A DNA stretch of 64,000 nt from Hyaloscypha bicolor E (taxonomy: Eukaryota; Ascomycota; Leotiomycetes; Helotiales; Hyaloscyphaceae). The DNA lies in NCBI RefSeq assembly GCF_002865645.1, contig NW_020194518.1, forward strand, positions 124,001 through 188,000, read 5' to 3'. Shown in pieces: positions 1 to 11,277 of the stretch. Every line of letters begins with the position of its first letter. The stretch's first letter is position 1. The notes beneath the pieces were generated by a model that was given only the letters and a program-made list of their open reading frames with translations, had not been told where the DNA came from and searched no databases. The translations under genes and the position numbers were made by a program.

Positions 1-262
1 TGGTTCGAAGGATCCACCTCTGTTTCGCGGAGACAGTTCGAGGAGGCAAGAGAACAGCAGTGATGATTTACAATACGATAAAGGCTGTCTGATAGGCCCA
101 AATCTCCAGCATTCTGGAGAGGGGTACCGCATGAAGACTAAGTTGATCTGAAAGCGCGTTCTTCTCGCCCCGCAGGCTACTGCCCAAATCTCTTGCAAAA
201 TTTTCGTTTAGCGATGATTTCTATCTGTTTTACAATAGTCTACTAATATTCTGCTACAACAG

Positions 263-454
263 TGGTATCGTCCTGGAAAAAGTCGCCGAGTACTTCTGCT
301 ACAACCACAAGAATCGGAATCGAGAAGACGTACCTGACATGGAGATCCCGCCTGAACTTTGCTTGGAATTATTGATGGCGGCGGATTATTTAGACAGTGA
401 GTGAAGGTTATGTCGCAGGCTCTTTCCTCGGCTAATGCTTGATATCTAGCATGA
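263..454 (+). CDS. elc1: Elongin C, C-terminal part (5' end unresolved)
   Basis: Elongin C is a Skp1-fold adaptor that joins elongin B/cullin ubiquitin ligases and the Elongin complex in the nucleus. Visible exons are 263-396 and a 5-nt last exon 450-454, with an intron at 397-449. They encode the highly conserved C-terminal half (G-I-V-L-E-K-V, then E-I-P-P-E-L, then L-L-M-A-A-D-Y-L-D-T and stop), which matches the family's usual ending. The acceptor at 261-262 follows a good branch site (tactaat, about 240). The N-terminal POZ half should lie upstream. I can read open fragments in 1-215 (possible exons near 80-131 and 174-203) but none aligns convincingly. The gene is therefore cut by the window edge, split by further introns, or degraded at its 5' end. 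The C-terminal identification is firm; the rest is not. Confidence 0.75.
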
Positions 455-1345
455 GGAACGTAGCTGTGGCATGTAACGGCGTTAATGGAACACATAGGTA
501 CAGGTAGACCGGCGCATGGTGGCTTCTTCGACGCATTCTACCAAATGGAAAGAGATGAATCTGACTCCCAGCCATGCTATCAACGTGCTTGTCCAAAAGG
601 ACACAACTCCATCTGAGCATATGCGTTCTACCTCTTTTTTCTATAGGTTGAAACGTCTATAGATGATGGTAGAGCTATCATCCCTACAATTCAGCTTGTC
701 TCTATAACATCAACGAACACAGGCTTTATTCCAGGGGAGACATACCCCTACTCAAAGCCAAAAGAGCAACTGATTGAAGAAGTCTTCAACATCGCTATTA
801 CGACCCCAGTGTCCATGATCATCACCCAAAGCTCATCATTCTTTGCCGGGAAGAATGTGTTTCAGTGCTGAGGGCCCGTGCCAAAGGCTCCACCTTCAAA
901 TTACCTCGGGTCGTTTACTTGAGTTTTGTGCAGACTTTCATGTGTGATACTTTCTAGTACAGTTCTGGAATTTATTTCATGTGTAGTGTTGTGGTGAAGG
1001 AGATCAGACGAAATTCTGATGTTTTATTCGCTCGCGAAGTTTTGATACATCTGACAGCCGCGCTTTGGACAACTCAAACACCCTTCGGATGTATCATGAG
1101 ATGAAACCCCCCTTGACAGGCATTTGTAGCCGTATTACTCCATAATTAATATTTTATGCACTATCTTATAAGATCATCAAGATCACCTTGATCTTCGATC
1201 TTTAATCGTCCCTTCTTTCAATACTGACGCTGGTTGATCATCTACTTCTTGTATAAATATTGGAAAAATTTCCCTTCGCCGCTACTTCAAGGACCTCCAC
1301 CTTCACAGGCCCAAGACACTCTCTCACGTTTGATCATTCGCTATC
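455..1345. other. Intergenic, with one unassigned open stretch
   Basis: No gene is recognised here. A 74-codon frame runs from 647 to a stop at 869-871 on the plus strand, directly after an acceptor-like tract (t-rich, then ctatag at 641-646). It looks like a terminal exon, but I could not find a partner exon or name its product. The rest is AT-rich and belongs to the promoter of the gene starting at 1346. Confidence 0.5.
1250..1257 (+). promoter_or_regulatory. TATA-like box of the small secreted protein gene
   Basis: The string tataaata lies about 90 bp before the ATG at 1346. This is a normal distance for a fungal TATA box plus leader. Position-based inference only. Confidence 0.45.
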
Positions 1346-1874
1346 ATGAAGTCATTATCCATCATTGTGCTTTCATTGCTGGCCTCAGCTCAAGCTTCAG
1401 TTTTAAGCACAACCAATATCGCAACTGTTCTCGCCGGCGTCACAGCTCCAAGCACGCTCACCATCTCCGCAGAAGCTATGGCCGCGATCGCGAAGCTTGG
1501 AACTGGAGGAGCCAATGCTGCCACCCTCAGTGCAGCTGATACGGCAGCCATTTCTGCATGTACTGCAGCAGGGCGAGCCAACAACACTGCCAGTAAAGCA
1601 AATCTTAGTGACGGCACAGGCTCAGCGGGGGCTATAGCATTGTAAGTTGGCCTTCTCAATGTACTGAGCACCTATTGACAATATGGCTAGTGTTACGAAC
1701 AAGATTACAACGCACGCGTGCGAGAGTGCTGGGCAGCAGATTGCGCTGGTAACAGCTGGAACAGCAGCTAGCGATACGGATATCAACCTGTTAATATCGA
1801 ATGTTGGCGTTTTGAATGTGAATACGAAAGCCGCTGGTATCACGAGCAAGAGGGCGATGGAATTCATGGTATAG
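1346..1874 (+). CDS. Small secreted alanine-rich protein
   Basis: Two exons, 1346-1641 and 1691-1874, with a 49-nt GT-AG intron, give a protein of 159 residues. Residues 1-17 form a clear signal peptide (M-K-S-L-S, then a hydrophobic run ending A-Q-A). The mature part is rich in Ala, Thr and Ser, has few charged residues and carries N-x-T sites (for example N-N-T). There are only two Cys, one in each exon (S-A-C-T and H-A-C-E), which could form one disulfide. I do not recognise a family. Secretion, small size and a tight TATA promoter would fit a cell-surface protein or an effector candidate, but there is no direct evidence of function. The ATG is chosen because it opens the signal peptide directly. 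Confidence 0.7.
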
Positions 1875-2361
1875 AGATATGTAATAGGTAATCAAAACAA
1901 ATCTCTCCAGCGTTGACCTCACTGAACGCTGTGAACATTGAGGTGGTTCTTATAGTGTGTGGGGGAAGATCGATGTCCTCGGGTGACTCATATCATTCAA
2001 GATTTTCATGTCCGGGACTTTGTAATTTCATATCTGCTTCTCTGGTTGTTATAGAGCACATGACCAGAATGTATATGGAAGTGGCGATCCGTAGCCCAAT
2101 TCGGTAAAGTTTTGGCAAGACCCCCACTTAAGGTAAATAATTATCTACCTTGGAGCGATATGGAAGGAGCTGTCCTTGGGCTACGGGCAAGCGAGATCGG
2201 AAACATTACTGTTCGATAGCAATCACGTACTCTCCTTTCAGCTGTCTTCAGGATTTCTCAATATTTAAAGCCTCTCCGAATTAGTTTGCTGCTAAGATAT
2301 TCGCCACTCGCCTCATTCAAACCTCGCCTGGAAACTTCAATTTAGACGCTCAGATTCAAAG
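1875..2361. other. Intergenic, amidase promoter
   Basis: No coding signal is seen. An AT-rich TATA-like stretch (atatttaaag, 2261-2270) lies about 90 bp before the amidase ATG at 2362. Confidence 0.4.
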
Positions 2362-4177
2362 ATGGGACAAAATTACAAAAGAATCGCCGAAATAGCTCTC
2401 AAGCGTCGTGAAGCAGCAATTCCTGATGAATACTTGCTTCCTAAAGCAGCGCTCACTAACCTCCCACAAAATCTCACAACCATTCCTAGGACCTCGGGAC
2501 ACTTTACAACAGCCGAGCTAGAGATCATCGAATCGAACGCAGAAGATATTCTCCTCAAGATCAAGGAGAGAAAATGGACGTCATTGGAAGTTACCAAAGC
2601 GTTTTGCAAAGCCGCAATTGTAGCTCAGCAATTAGTATGTCCTTGGCCTCTACTCACATGATGGATTTGTGCTGATGAAGCAGACAAATTGCTTGACGGA
2701 GATCCTCTTCCCGGAGGCTCTTTCCCGCGCCAAGTTTCTTGATGAGCACCTTGAACGGACTGGTCGGGTGATAGGGGCTCTTCACGGCCTCCCGATCTCC
2801 CTTAAAGACTGCATGATCACGCCGCCCCACCCATCATCTATCGGAATGGCTTGTTATGCCAATGAACCTACCAAGCCAAACGAGGAGACTGTTCTTGTAG
2901 GGATTCTGGCAAAATTAGGGGCTGTATTTTATGTCAAGACGACAACACCAACCGCAATGATGATGATGGAGACGATCAGCAATGTTTGGGGGGAGACGAA
3001 TGGCGCGTACCACAGTGGGACGAGCTCAGGGGGTAGCACCGGTGGTGAGGGAGTTCTGTTGGCGATGAGGGGCAGTCCTTTGGGTGTTGGTACGGATATT
3101 GGGGGAAGCATCAGAATTCCCAGTGCCTTCAATGGGCTTTATGGGTTGAAGCCAACGTGAGTTCTAAGACCTTTTGAAGAAATAGGCCACTGATAAATTC
3201 AGCTTTGGGCGATTCCCAGTTTACGGAACGAAGTCCGGCATTAGTGGACAAGATTTTATCTATTCGAATAACGGGCCAATGGCTAGGTCCCTCGAGATCC
3301 TCAAGCTGTACTGTAGAGCTGTTATCTCGACAGAAGCATCTCCTTGGACTTTAGACCCGAAATGCTACCCAGTTCCATGGAGGGGAGATGTTATTGAGCC
3401 GAAAGGACAAAAATTACGATTTGGTATGGTTTTTGACAACGACGGAGATATTTCGGTCCACCCGCCGATCCTTCGTGGTCTTGAAATGACCAAGAAGGCA
3501 TTGGAAGCGGCAGGGCATGAAGTTTTCGACTGGGAGCCGTTGCACCATCAAGAGATGGCTAATGATATGAATTCTTCATTCTATACACTTGGAGGAGCTG
3601 CGATCCTTGAGTTAACTTTGAAGCATGATGAGCCAGTCTTCGAGTCGATGAAGGAATATGAGGCTACTTACAAAAAAGGAGAGCATGGAACTCTGGGTCC
3701 CACGAAATTAAGGGAGATGATTACAAAAAGAAACGCATTCCAGAAAATCTACTTGGATCGCTGGTCTGCTACTGCCAAAAATGGGAAAGGGCCTATGGAT
3801 GGGATTATTACTCCTGTATCACCATGGACTGCCCCCAGGCTGGGGATTACTCAAAAACTGTTCAGCGTGAACTACACCGGCGTCTGGAATCTTCTGGGTG
3901 AGTTTGTACAATTAGGGCACGGGAAATTTTTTGCTAATAGTGTGCAGATTACCCAGTTTGTACATTCCCAGTGACGTTTGCAGATAAGAATCTTGACAAG
4001 GTAAGGAGTACGTTCAAACCGCTGAATGAGAAGGATGCTGGCATACAGGCGGACTATGATCCGGAGTTCTATGATGGAACTCCGGTGGTCCTTCAATGTG
4101 TTGGGAGGAGGTTGGAAGATGAGAAAGTATTAGAAATGACTGGTGTTATTGCTGGGGCTCTTAACGCTCTTTCTTGA
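2362..4177 (+). CDS. Acetamidase-type amidase (amidase signature family)
   Basis: Four exons, 2362-2634, 2681-3156, 3203-3897 and 3948-4177, join in frame to 557 residues; introns are 46-50 nt. The amidase-signature Ser-cisSer-Lys triad is visible: Lys in S-L-K-D, the cis-Ser in the G-T-S-S-G-G-S-T-G-G-E-G loop, and the nucleophile Ser in G-T-D-I-G-G-S-I-R-I-P. Family enzymes hydrolyse amides to a carboxylate and ammonia. The C-terminus (N-L-L-D-Y-P, then F-P-V-T-F-A-D) is typical of fungal acetamidases, which use small or aromatic amides as nitrogen source. No signal peptide is seen, so it is probably cytosolic. The substrate cannot be told from sequence. It reads as intact, with no frameshift or missing catalytic residue. 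Confidence 0.92.
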
Positions 4178-4572
4178 TTGCAAAAGTCCTTGTACAGAGA
4201 AAGATATTAGACATAGATGATGAATCGATTGAGAGAAATTAGCTGAACCTTGGCAGGATTTCTCGGGCTATACAAAGTGCAATTCAAGGAGAAAGAAGGT
4301 CATATTTCAAGCATTATAATCTAACCTCTACTCGAGGTTACAAGTTTCTAAAATGAAGAAGTACTGTACCATTTTGTAGATGAAAGAATCTGACCAATTG
4401 CCAATTACCGCAAGGGGATTCGCTGCCGCCTGTTCGCGAAATCTCTCAAGCTCGAAAGCGCGTTGCCCCGCGAACGCACCTTCCATCCCCTCGTCATCGA
4501 CCTCCAACTTAACATCGCAACCACCCAAACCTTTCCAGACCCCCAAACCTTCTTCCCAAAAAGCCAGCAACG
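4178..4572. other. Intergenic between amidase and POLD4
   Basis: This holds the amidase 3' region and the POLD4 promoter. Nothing structured is seen. Confidence 0.4.
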
Positions 4573-5210
4573 ATGCCAGCAACACGCCGTACCCGCACCT
4601 CGAGCGGACCTGCCGCAAAAGGCTCGCAAAAGACGCTCTCGTTCGGCAACAAAGTCACCAAGCCCGCCGCCCCCTCGTCCACGAAAGACAAAGCGCACAC
4701 CATCAACCCGAAGGCGATTGATCTTGATGTCGGGCACGTCAGCTCCGAAGCTGCGGTAGCGGAACAGGCTCAAGTCGAGGTTAAGAAGATTAAGGGCGAG
4801 CGGACGCCGGAGGAGGAGCGAGCGAGCAAGGTGACGGATGCGCAGATCAAGCGGTATTGGAAGGAGAGGGAGGCGGAGCGGAAGGCGCCGAGAGTGCACC
4901 AGGGGGATGTTAGTCTGGAGGAGAAGATCTTGAGGTTGTTTGATATGAGCTCGCAGTTTGGGGTTTGTTTACCACCAATTCCAGTTCCATTCCTCTTACT
5001 TTGAAAATGGAGGGAGTCTGACCGGAGTCACAGCCTTGCATCGGTATTGCACGTATGAAGCGGTGGGTTCGGGCTAATAAGCTGGGATTGGAACCGCCGA
5101 TTGAGGTCTTGGCTGTGCTGTTGAAGGAAGAGGAGAAGGGGAACGATAAGATTGAGAGGGCGCATGTGGATGAGTTGATGAGCTCGAAGTTGCTCATTGG
5201 CGAGGCATGA
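4573..5210 (+). CDS. POLD4: DNA polymerase delta subunit 4 (p12/Cdm1 type)
   Basis: Exons 4573-4962 and 5034-5210 (intron 4963-5033) encode 188 residues. The second half carries the POLD4 signature: F-D then F-G-P-C-I-G-I-A-R, R-W-V-R-A, and L-G-L-E-P-P-I-E-V-L. In the family this small subunit stabilises the polymerase delta holoenzyme for lagging-strand synthesis and repair in the nucleus. The N-terminal 60 residues are basic and Ser/Thr/Pro-rich (M-P-A-T-R-R). A stretch Q-K-T-L-S-F at about residues 19-24 loosely resembles a PCNA-interaction motif, but it lacks the usual paired aromatics. The intron falls inside the conserved F-G|P-C motif, which fixes both splice sites. The gene is convergent with acl1, 303 bp away. 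Confidence 0.88.
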
Positions 5211-5513
5211 CCTTCAGACTAGGGTGAAGGATACGTGGAAAGTGTATGATATGCATGTGCTGGAGTTGCGGGGGCATACGGCGTTGACTTGGCTGTACTT
5301 CTACATATGGCTCTTGGTGGCAAAGGTAAGCCACCATTTTGCAATATGTGAAGGGAACCTCGGGGGAAAGGAAACAAAGAGCAATGAGACGTCTTTCTGG
5401 CCATCAGGACTTGATTAAGTTCTTGTGCATTAAAGTTGTGCTATTTTGATCATTGGTCTACTACATGGTACACAGCAAATAACTAACTCCCGGGGTTCGA
5501 CCAGTAACGAATT
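5211..5513. other. Short convergent intergenic region
   Basis: 3' regions of POLD4 (plus) and acl1 (minus). No further gene is seen. Confidence 0.4.
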
Positions 5514-7562
5514 CTACATTTGCACCTCAACACGGCCCTCGGCACCTGGTGCACCCGACGACAAACTTGGGAGAAGGTAAGTGATATCATCCCAGGGATG
5601 TCTGTACAGGCCGGTACGGAGTCTCTTCTGGTCAAGATAATGGGCAATCAAACCAATGCTTCGGCCCAAAACGAACAGACCGTTCAAGACACCCATCTGG
5701 AGGTAATCCTCGGCCTCCTCTGCGCTAAATGCTCCACAGTTGCGCATCAAGTCAACGAAGCAGACAGCCACGGCACCATCGACGTTCAAGATCAAATTGT
5801 CCTTCTTGGACGTTGTGACCGACTCGACAGCAAGAGCATAATCCAGCATCTTGCAGCTGGGGAAGCGCTTCTTGACGAACTCCTTGACAAGCTCAACTCG
5901 CAGATCGGGGTTATTTCGAGACTTGACCTTGTGGCCAATTCCGGGGATGAGCTTGTTCTGCTTGCGCATGGTGTCGACGAAGTCACGTGGGCTGAGACCT
6001 TTATCGAACGCCTTTGTGAACTCCTCGGCTGCACCATCAAGAGCACCACCAAATCGTGATCCAATGGTCAAGAGACCACTGACTAGCGCACTGATGAGAT
6101 CTTTTCCTGCTCTGGTGGTGATGATCGTATTCATGGCACCAGAAACAGCTGGACCGTGATCGGCAGTCAACATAAGCACCATTTCGAGGAACTTGCTAGC
6201 ATAGTCTGGCAGACGGCGACGGAACCAAAGCAATGACATCACTCCTCCGATACCGATATCCTCTTTGAAGACATCGGAGATTGGCATACCGGCATACAAG
6301 AGTTCTTGTCCACGGTCATCGGAGATTGTTGAGATGAAAGCAGCAGGCTTTCGGATGAGACCGAGTTCTTGAGCCCATGAGTAATCGATAGGAATCTTTG
6401 GAACAACGGGTTCGGGTTGAGGCACAATGGTGCCATTCTTGACAAGCTTTTGGTAGACTTGAGCAAGCACTTGTGGCATATTTTCGAAGGTGTCTGGGAC
6501 GAAGAAACCGGCCTCCTTCATTGACTTATTCTTAATTGCAGCAGTCTCGAGCTGAGAGTTGGCGAATGAACCAGCGTGTCCGAATTGAACCTCGGTCTTG
6601 AACATGCTTGCGCAAGTTCCAATGGCCCAGGCGACAATTGGCTTTGTGATCTTTCCGGTCTTCACCGCTTCGATAACTCGGTATTCCTCAACACCTCCAA
6701 CTTCTCCCAATAGAAGCAGGATCTTGCATTCAGGATCGGCCTCGTATCGGAGCAGGTGGTCAATGAAGGTTGTGCTGGGGTATCTGTCACCGCCAATAGC
6801 AACACCCTCGTAGACGCCATCTGTTGTGTTGGCGATAATGTTGTTGAGCTCGTTGGACATGCCACCGGACTTGGAAACATATCCTACTGACCCCTTGCGG
6901 TAGAGCTTGGATGCGACAATGTTGTCCATCATACCACCAGTGTTGCCAATCTTGAAAGATCCGGGCTTGATGCCGCCGACTGTCGCAGGACCGATGATGG
7001 TAATACCCTTCTTCTTGGCAACATGCAAAATCTCACGCGCACGCTACAAATACAAATTAGCCCAGCCAAATCTTGGAGAGCAGTTCAGACTTACCCTCTC
7101 CGGGACACCCTCAGCAATGATAGCAATTGACTTGATTTGTGGGTATTCCATGAGCTCCATGGTCGAGCTGTATACACTCCGTGACGACGCAAAATTGACT
7201 ACGGTGTCGACATCGCTGTGCTTGGCCATGGCCTTGCTTACGTCTTGGTAGACTGGCAGCAGCGTCTCGCTGGTGCCCCAGTACATCTTGCTGACGAATT
7301 GTCCACCGAAGGTGTAGATAATGCCTGCAACGGAGGGAGTCTTGCGTTTGCAGATGAAGTCGAAATCGAGCATGCCTTGGACGGCCCGAGGTTGGAGACC
7401 GTAAACAAAGCATCTTGTCTTGTCGTGGAAGAGAGTGTGCTCAGCACGAGGGCTCAGAGGCCGGCTGGGAGCTGCAAAGCGGCGGATGTTGTCGTTGGCA
7501 GAGAGGCCAGCACTGGGAGCTGTGCCATTGGGAGTCGTCCCATTCGTGGTGACGGACGGCAT
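5514..7562 (-). CDS. acl1: ATP-citrate synthase (ATP-citrate lyase) subunit 1
   Basis: Two exons on the minus strand, 7562-7095 and 7043-5514 (51-nt intron), give 665 residues, the normal length for the fungal larger subunit. It cleaves cytosolic citrate with CoA and ATP to acetyl-CoA and oxaloacetate, together with subunit 2, and so feeds lipid synthesis and histone acetylation. The CoA-binding/succinyl-CoA-ligase part comes first. The phospho-histidine loop F-G-H-A-G-S-F-A-N is at about residue 312. A citrate-synthase-like domain fills roughly residues 430-650 (P-G-I-G-H, then D-L-M-R-N-C-G). The first in-frame ATG after the leader intron is used (M-P-S-V-T-T-N-G). A likely 5' UTR intron lies at 7589-7692. 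It is divergent from acl2. Confidence 0.95.
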
Positions 7563-8704
7563 CGTGAAGATTGTGAAAAGGAACGAAACTGGAAAACCGA
7601 GCAGCGTTAGAGATGGCAATTGTTCTGGTGTTTGGCCAATGCAGCTGGGGAGGATTTCGGGTGGGAGCTGGCGAGAAAAAAAAGCGGCTTACATCAAACG
7701 AGACGGGATCGCAGGAACAAAAGGGCCCGGGGGTTTCGAGGAACGGATGAGCAGAGAGACGCGAGACGAGAGACGAGAGAAGAGAGGCAAACAATCGTGG
7801 AGGTGAAGAGTCGCGCAGATGGGAGGAGGGTGGACAGAGTGCAGTGCGGTCGAGTATTTGACGGAGTTGGCGCAAGAGCGAGCAAGTCAGGCCAATTCGG
7901 TCAACTCGATTGACTCGTTTCGTTGTTGAACCACGGGTGACGGGGTGCAACAGGTACGGACCACCGAGAAGAGCGGGTGTGGGAAGCGGCGGCGGGATGT
8001 TGAGAGGATGCCTGCGAGCCGACCCCTGTCTGGTTGGGGGAGTGAGGCGCTAGCAGTGAAATCGACCTTTTTACGGTGAGGGCGAGGGAGGGAGGCGTGG
8101 GAGGAAGCCTGGGACACGAGGAAGAGCTTCCGTGGCCGATGCTGTGCCCACCACCAAGTTGCACCAACCAATGCCGTACCAGCACGGCCCACGACGGAGG
8201 TCCCCAACTGTTGCGAGCCCAGCACAGCACAGGTCGACAACAATCCTCACCTCCAACACCATTCCATTCCCAAATCCTGCTGATCCGCCAACATCTTTGC
8301 GCTCGAGCTGCCACCACACCAGATCCACCCCCGCCTTGATAAAGAATCCTCTGGTACGTTTGACCCGTCGTCTCTTTCATGTTTGAATCCCTCGCATCGC
8401 ATCGCTGCCCCTCGAATTCGGTCCCTGAACACTTTCTTTTCCCTCCCACTTCGTCCCAACCCCCCCAAGCGCCACTCAGCCTTCTCGGTCCAGAAGGCCG
8501 CCGCATTCAATTGGGTCCGCTGCGTCAATCAACGCTTCGGCCGATTGTTTCAGGAAATCCCAGTGGCCCGGCGTTCAACGAAAACCACGTCCTGAAGACT
8601 GTTTTCATACATACAAGCTTAGCATTTCTGTCAGCAAACAACCACCTTGCAAGCACCGCACACTGACAGGAATTGAGCAGTAAACATACCTCAACTCCTT
8701 CCCA
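7563..8704. promoter_or_regulatory. Shared divergent acl1/acl2 promoter
   Basis: This 1,142-bp region separates the start codons of the two ATP-citrate lyase subunits. On the minus strand, a GTAAGC donor (7686-7692), a CTAAC branch-like site and a CAG acceptor (7589-7591) suggest a 104-nt leader intron for acl1. On the plus strand, a GTACGT donor near 8354 and a TGACAG acceptor near 8670 could form a leader intron for acl2. Head-to-head placement is the known arrangement of these genes in Pezizomycotina and suits co-expression. No binding site for a specific regulator can be named. Confidence 0.6.
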
Positions 8705-10659
8705 ATGGCCGCCAAATCCATCCTCGAAGCTGACGGCAAGGCCATCCTCAACTACCACCTCACACGGGCCCCCGTCATCAAGCCCTCACCGCTTCCCAAG
8801 TCCACTACCCACAATCCTCCCTCCAAACTCGCCTCCCTCTACTTCCCAGAAGATGCTGAGGTCTCTGCAATTCTCGACCAAGCCGAGGTCTCATATCCAT
8901 GGCTCCTGGCTCCTGGTGCCAAATTCGTGGCCAAGCCCGATCAACTCATCAAACGACGAGGCAAGAGTGGTCTCTTAGCACTGAACAAGACATGGCCAGA
9001 AGCCAAGGCATGGATTGCCGCCCGTGCTGGAAAGCCGCAGAAGGTTGAGACTGTGGTCGGCGTCCTCAGACAATTCCTGGTCGAGCCTTTCGTACCGCAT
9101 CCCGAGGGAACAGAGTACTATATCAATATTAATTCTCAGCGAGAAGTAAGTTTTGCCTTTTTCTAGCTTCGCTCCTCTATCTTGTCCAGCTTGAAAGAAG
9201 AGTGGGAATTGGGAGAGTCCGAATTGTCCAAAAAGTTTTAGGATCAAAGTCGAAATATAACCTCCCGGTAAATCCCGGACCAAATGGCATGCGGATGTAC
9301 GAAAAGGTCGTTTAAACTTGGTGCAATTTTCCCATATGAATGTGGGTTACAACGACCTTTTTGTGGCTCGGCCGAACTCCAATTTTCGGCGCGAGATATC
9401 CAGCGGGCGAGCGGAAGCCAGGGATCACATTTCAGGAGGCCCACATCTCTTCCAAACCCCATCGAATCGACATGCATTTTCGGACCTGTATCTGCATGTG
9501 CTTGATAGTTGCCGCTGTCACCTCCGTTCGTCCTTGCGAGCCGGGAGTTTATTTTCTTCCGCAATCGATGCTTCCTCCAATCAGAATGTCTATCTATCAC
9601 ATGCCACGTGCTGACCATGTCTTCTCCTTTTAGGGCGATTGGATCCTCTTCACACACGAGGGAGGTGTCGACGTTGGTGATGTCGATGCCAAAGCCGAGA
9701 AGATTCTCATTTCCGTTGACCTTTCCGAGTACCCTTCGAACGAGGAACTTGCTGCAACGCTCTTGAAGAAGGTTCCCAAGGGTGTCCACAATGTCCTTGT
9801 TGACTTCATCACAAGACTGTACGCTGTTTACGTCGACTGCCAATTCACATACCTCGAAATCAACCCTCTGGTCGTCATCCCCAACGCCGCAGGAACATCT
9901 GCTGAGGTACACTTCCTGGATTTGGCAGCCAAGCTCGACCAGACCGCTGAATTCGAGTGTGGTGTCAAATGGGCCGTTGCACGATCCCCCGCTGCGTTGG
10001 GCATGGCCGCTGTCAAGTCAACGGATGGAAAGGTTAACATCGACGCTGGACCACCTATGGAATTCCCTGCTCCCTTCGGTCGTGAGATGAGTAAGGAAGA
10101 AGCCTACATCGCCGAGCTCGATGCGAAGACTGGTGCATCGCTTAAGCTTACGATCCTGAACCAAAATGGTCGCGTATGGACCCTGGTTGCTGGTGGTGGT
10201 GCGTCGGTTGTCTATGCCGATGCCATTGCCAGTAGTGGCTTTGCCGATCAACTTGCGAACTACGGTGAATACTCTGGTGCTCCAACAGAGACCCAGACCT
10301 ATCACTACGCCCGTACAGTGTTCGACCTCATGCTCCGCGCTCCAATGTATCCTGAGGGCAAGGTTCTCTTCATCGGTGGTGGTATTGCCAACTTTACCAA
10401 CGTCGCTTCGACATTCAAGGGTGTCATCCGAGCTCTTCGAGAGGTCTCCTCCCAGCTCGTCGAGCACAAGGTTCAAATCTGGGTTAGACGTGCTGGACCT
10501 AACTACCAAGAGGGTTTGAAAAACATCAAGGCTGTCGGCCAAGAGCTGCAACTAGACATGCATGTTTATGGACCGGAGATGCACGTTAGCGGTATTGTTC
10601 CCCTTGCTCTCATTCCGGGTCGGTTGGCCGAAAGCAAGGTGAAGGAGTTCACGGGTTAA
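8705..10659 (+). CDS. acl2: ATP-citrate synthase subunit 2
   Basis: Exons 8705-9145 and 9634-10659 encode 488 residues, the usual size of the fungal smaller subunit. It has the ATP-grasp/citrate-binding part of ATP-citrate lyase: H-E-G-G-V-D-V-G-D-V-D near the start of exon 2, then E-I-N-P-L-V-V, D-L-A-A-K-L-D, and the Gly-rich A-G-G-G-A-S-V-V. Near the C-terminus R-R-A-G-P-N-Y-Q-E-G and H-V-Y-G-P-E-M-H are family-typical. It works as a hetero-oligomer with the acl1 product in the cytosol. The intron 9146-9633 is 488 nt, far longer than others here, but both borders (GTAAGT and TTTTAG) are strong and the frame continues cleanly into conserved sequence. Confidence 0.94.
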
Positions 10660-11277
10660 GTAGATGAGATGATGAAAAGGTTGCATTCAAGGCTTGGGCA
10701 TTTGTTGTACAGAGCAAATCGTGGCGTCAAATTTGCTCAGGACTTTACAAATAGATACTCATAATCGTCCATTAAGTTGTTTAGACTGTTCGTGTAAATA
10801 GGTTTGAAAATGTTATACATTCTAAGCACGGGCGTGTGGTGACCTCTAGTGCAGCCTTCCATATCTTGACAGTTTTCCACAGCTTGCGTCCTAAGAATTC
10901 GAAGTTTACTCTGCTACACCTGCAAGCTTGTTAGAAAGAGCAACCTTAAGTCATCTATGCTGTTGAGCAATACATTGTTCCACAGCTTGGAGGGATTAGA
11001 AGGGGCATTGCCCCGTTATACGAATTCGCAGGACTTTAGAGGGAAATAACTTGAATGCAACAAGTTAATACCGGTAGCTCATATGTGCGTGTGAATCGTA
11101 TGGGATTTCCAACCACTCAGGTGATGATATTTATTGTCCCATTCACACCAGCATGTCCTTCCAAAGGCTGATACAGCCTGCTGTTTCGTTTCAAAATTCG
11201 GGTTCTAACTCAACGTTCCACTTACCAACTTATCTCCTGGACAATCAAGCCACCTTCATCCAACAACAAAAGCTAGA
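10660..11277. other. Intergenic after acl2
   Basis: The acl2 3' region. An open frame from 11153 to 11392 overlaps the next gene in another frame and shows no family features. Nothing else is seen. Confidence 0.4.

Noticed and set aside
5496..5513. ggttcga-like T-loop string suggesting a tRNA gene
   Set aside because: No acceptor stem, D-arm or anticodon arm can be paired around it; it is next to the acl1 stop. I found no convincing tRNA gene anywhere in the window.
7441..8528. Several 90-200 codon frames in the acl1/acl2 spacer
   Set aside because: They overlap each other on both strands, have Pro/Ser/Arg-rich composition and sit where promoters and leader introns are expected.
9244..9912. 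222-codon minus-strand frame over the acl2 intron and exon 2
   Set aside because: It is antisense to conserved acl2 codons; the open frame follows from the sense codon usage.
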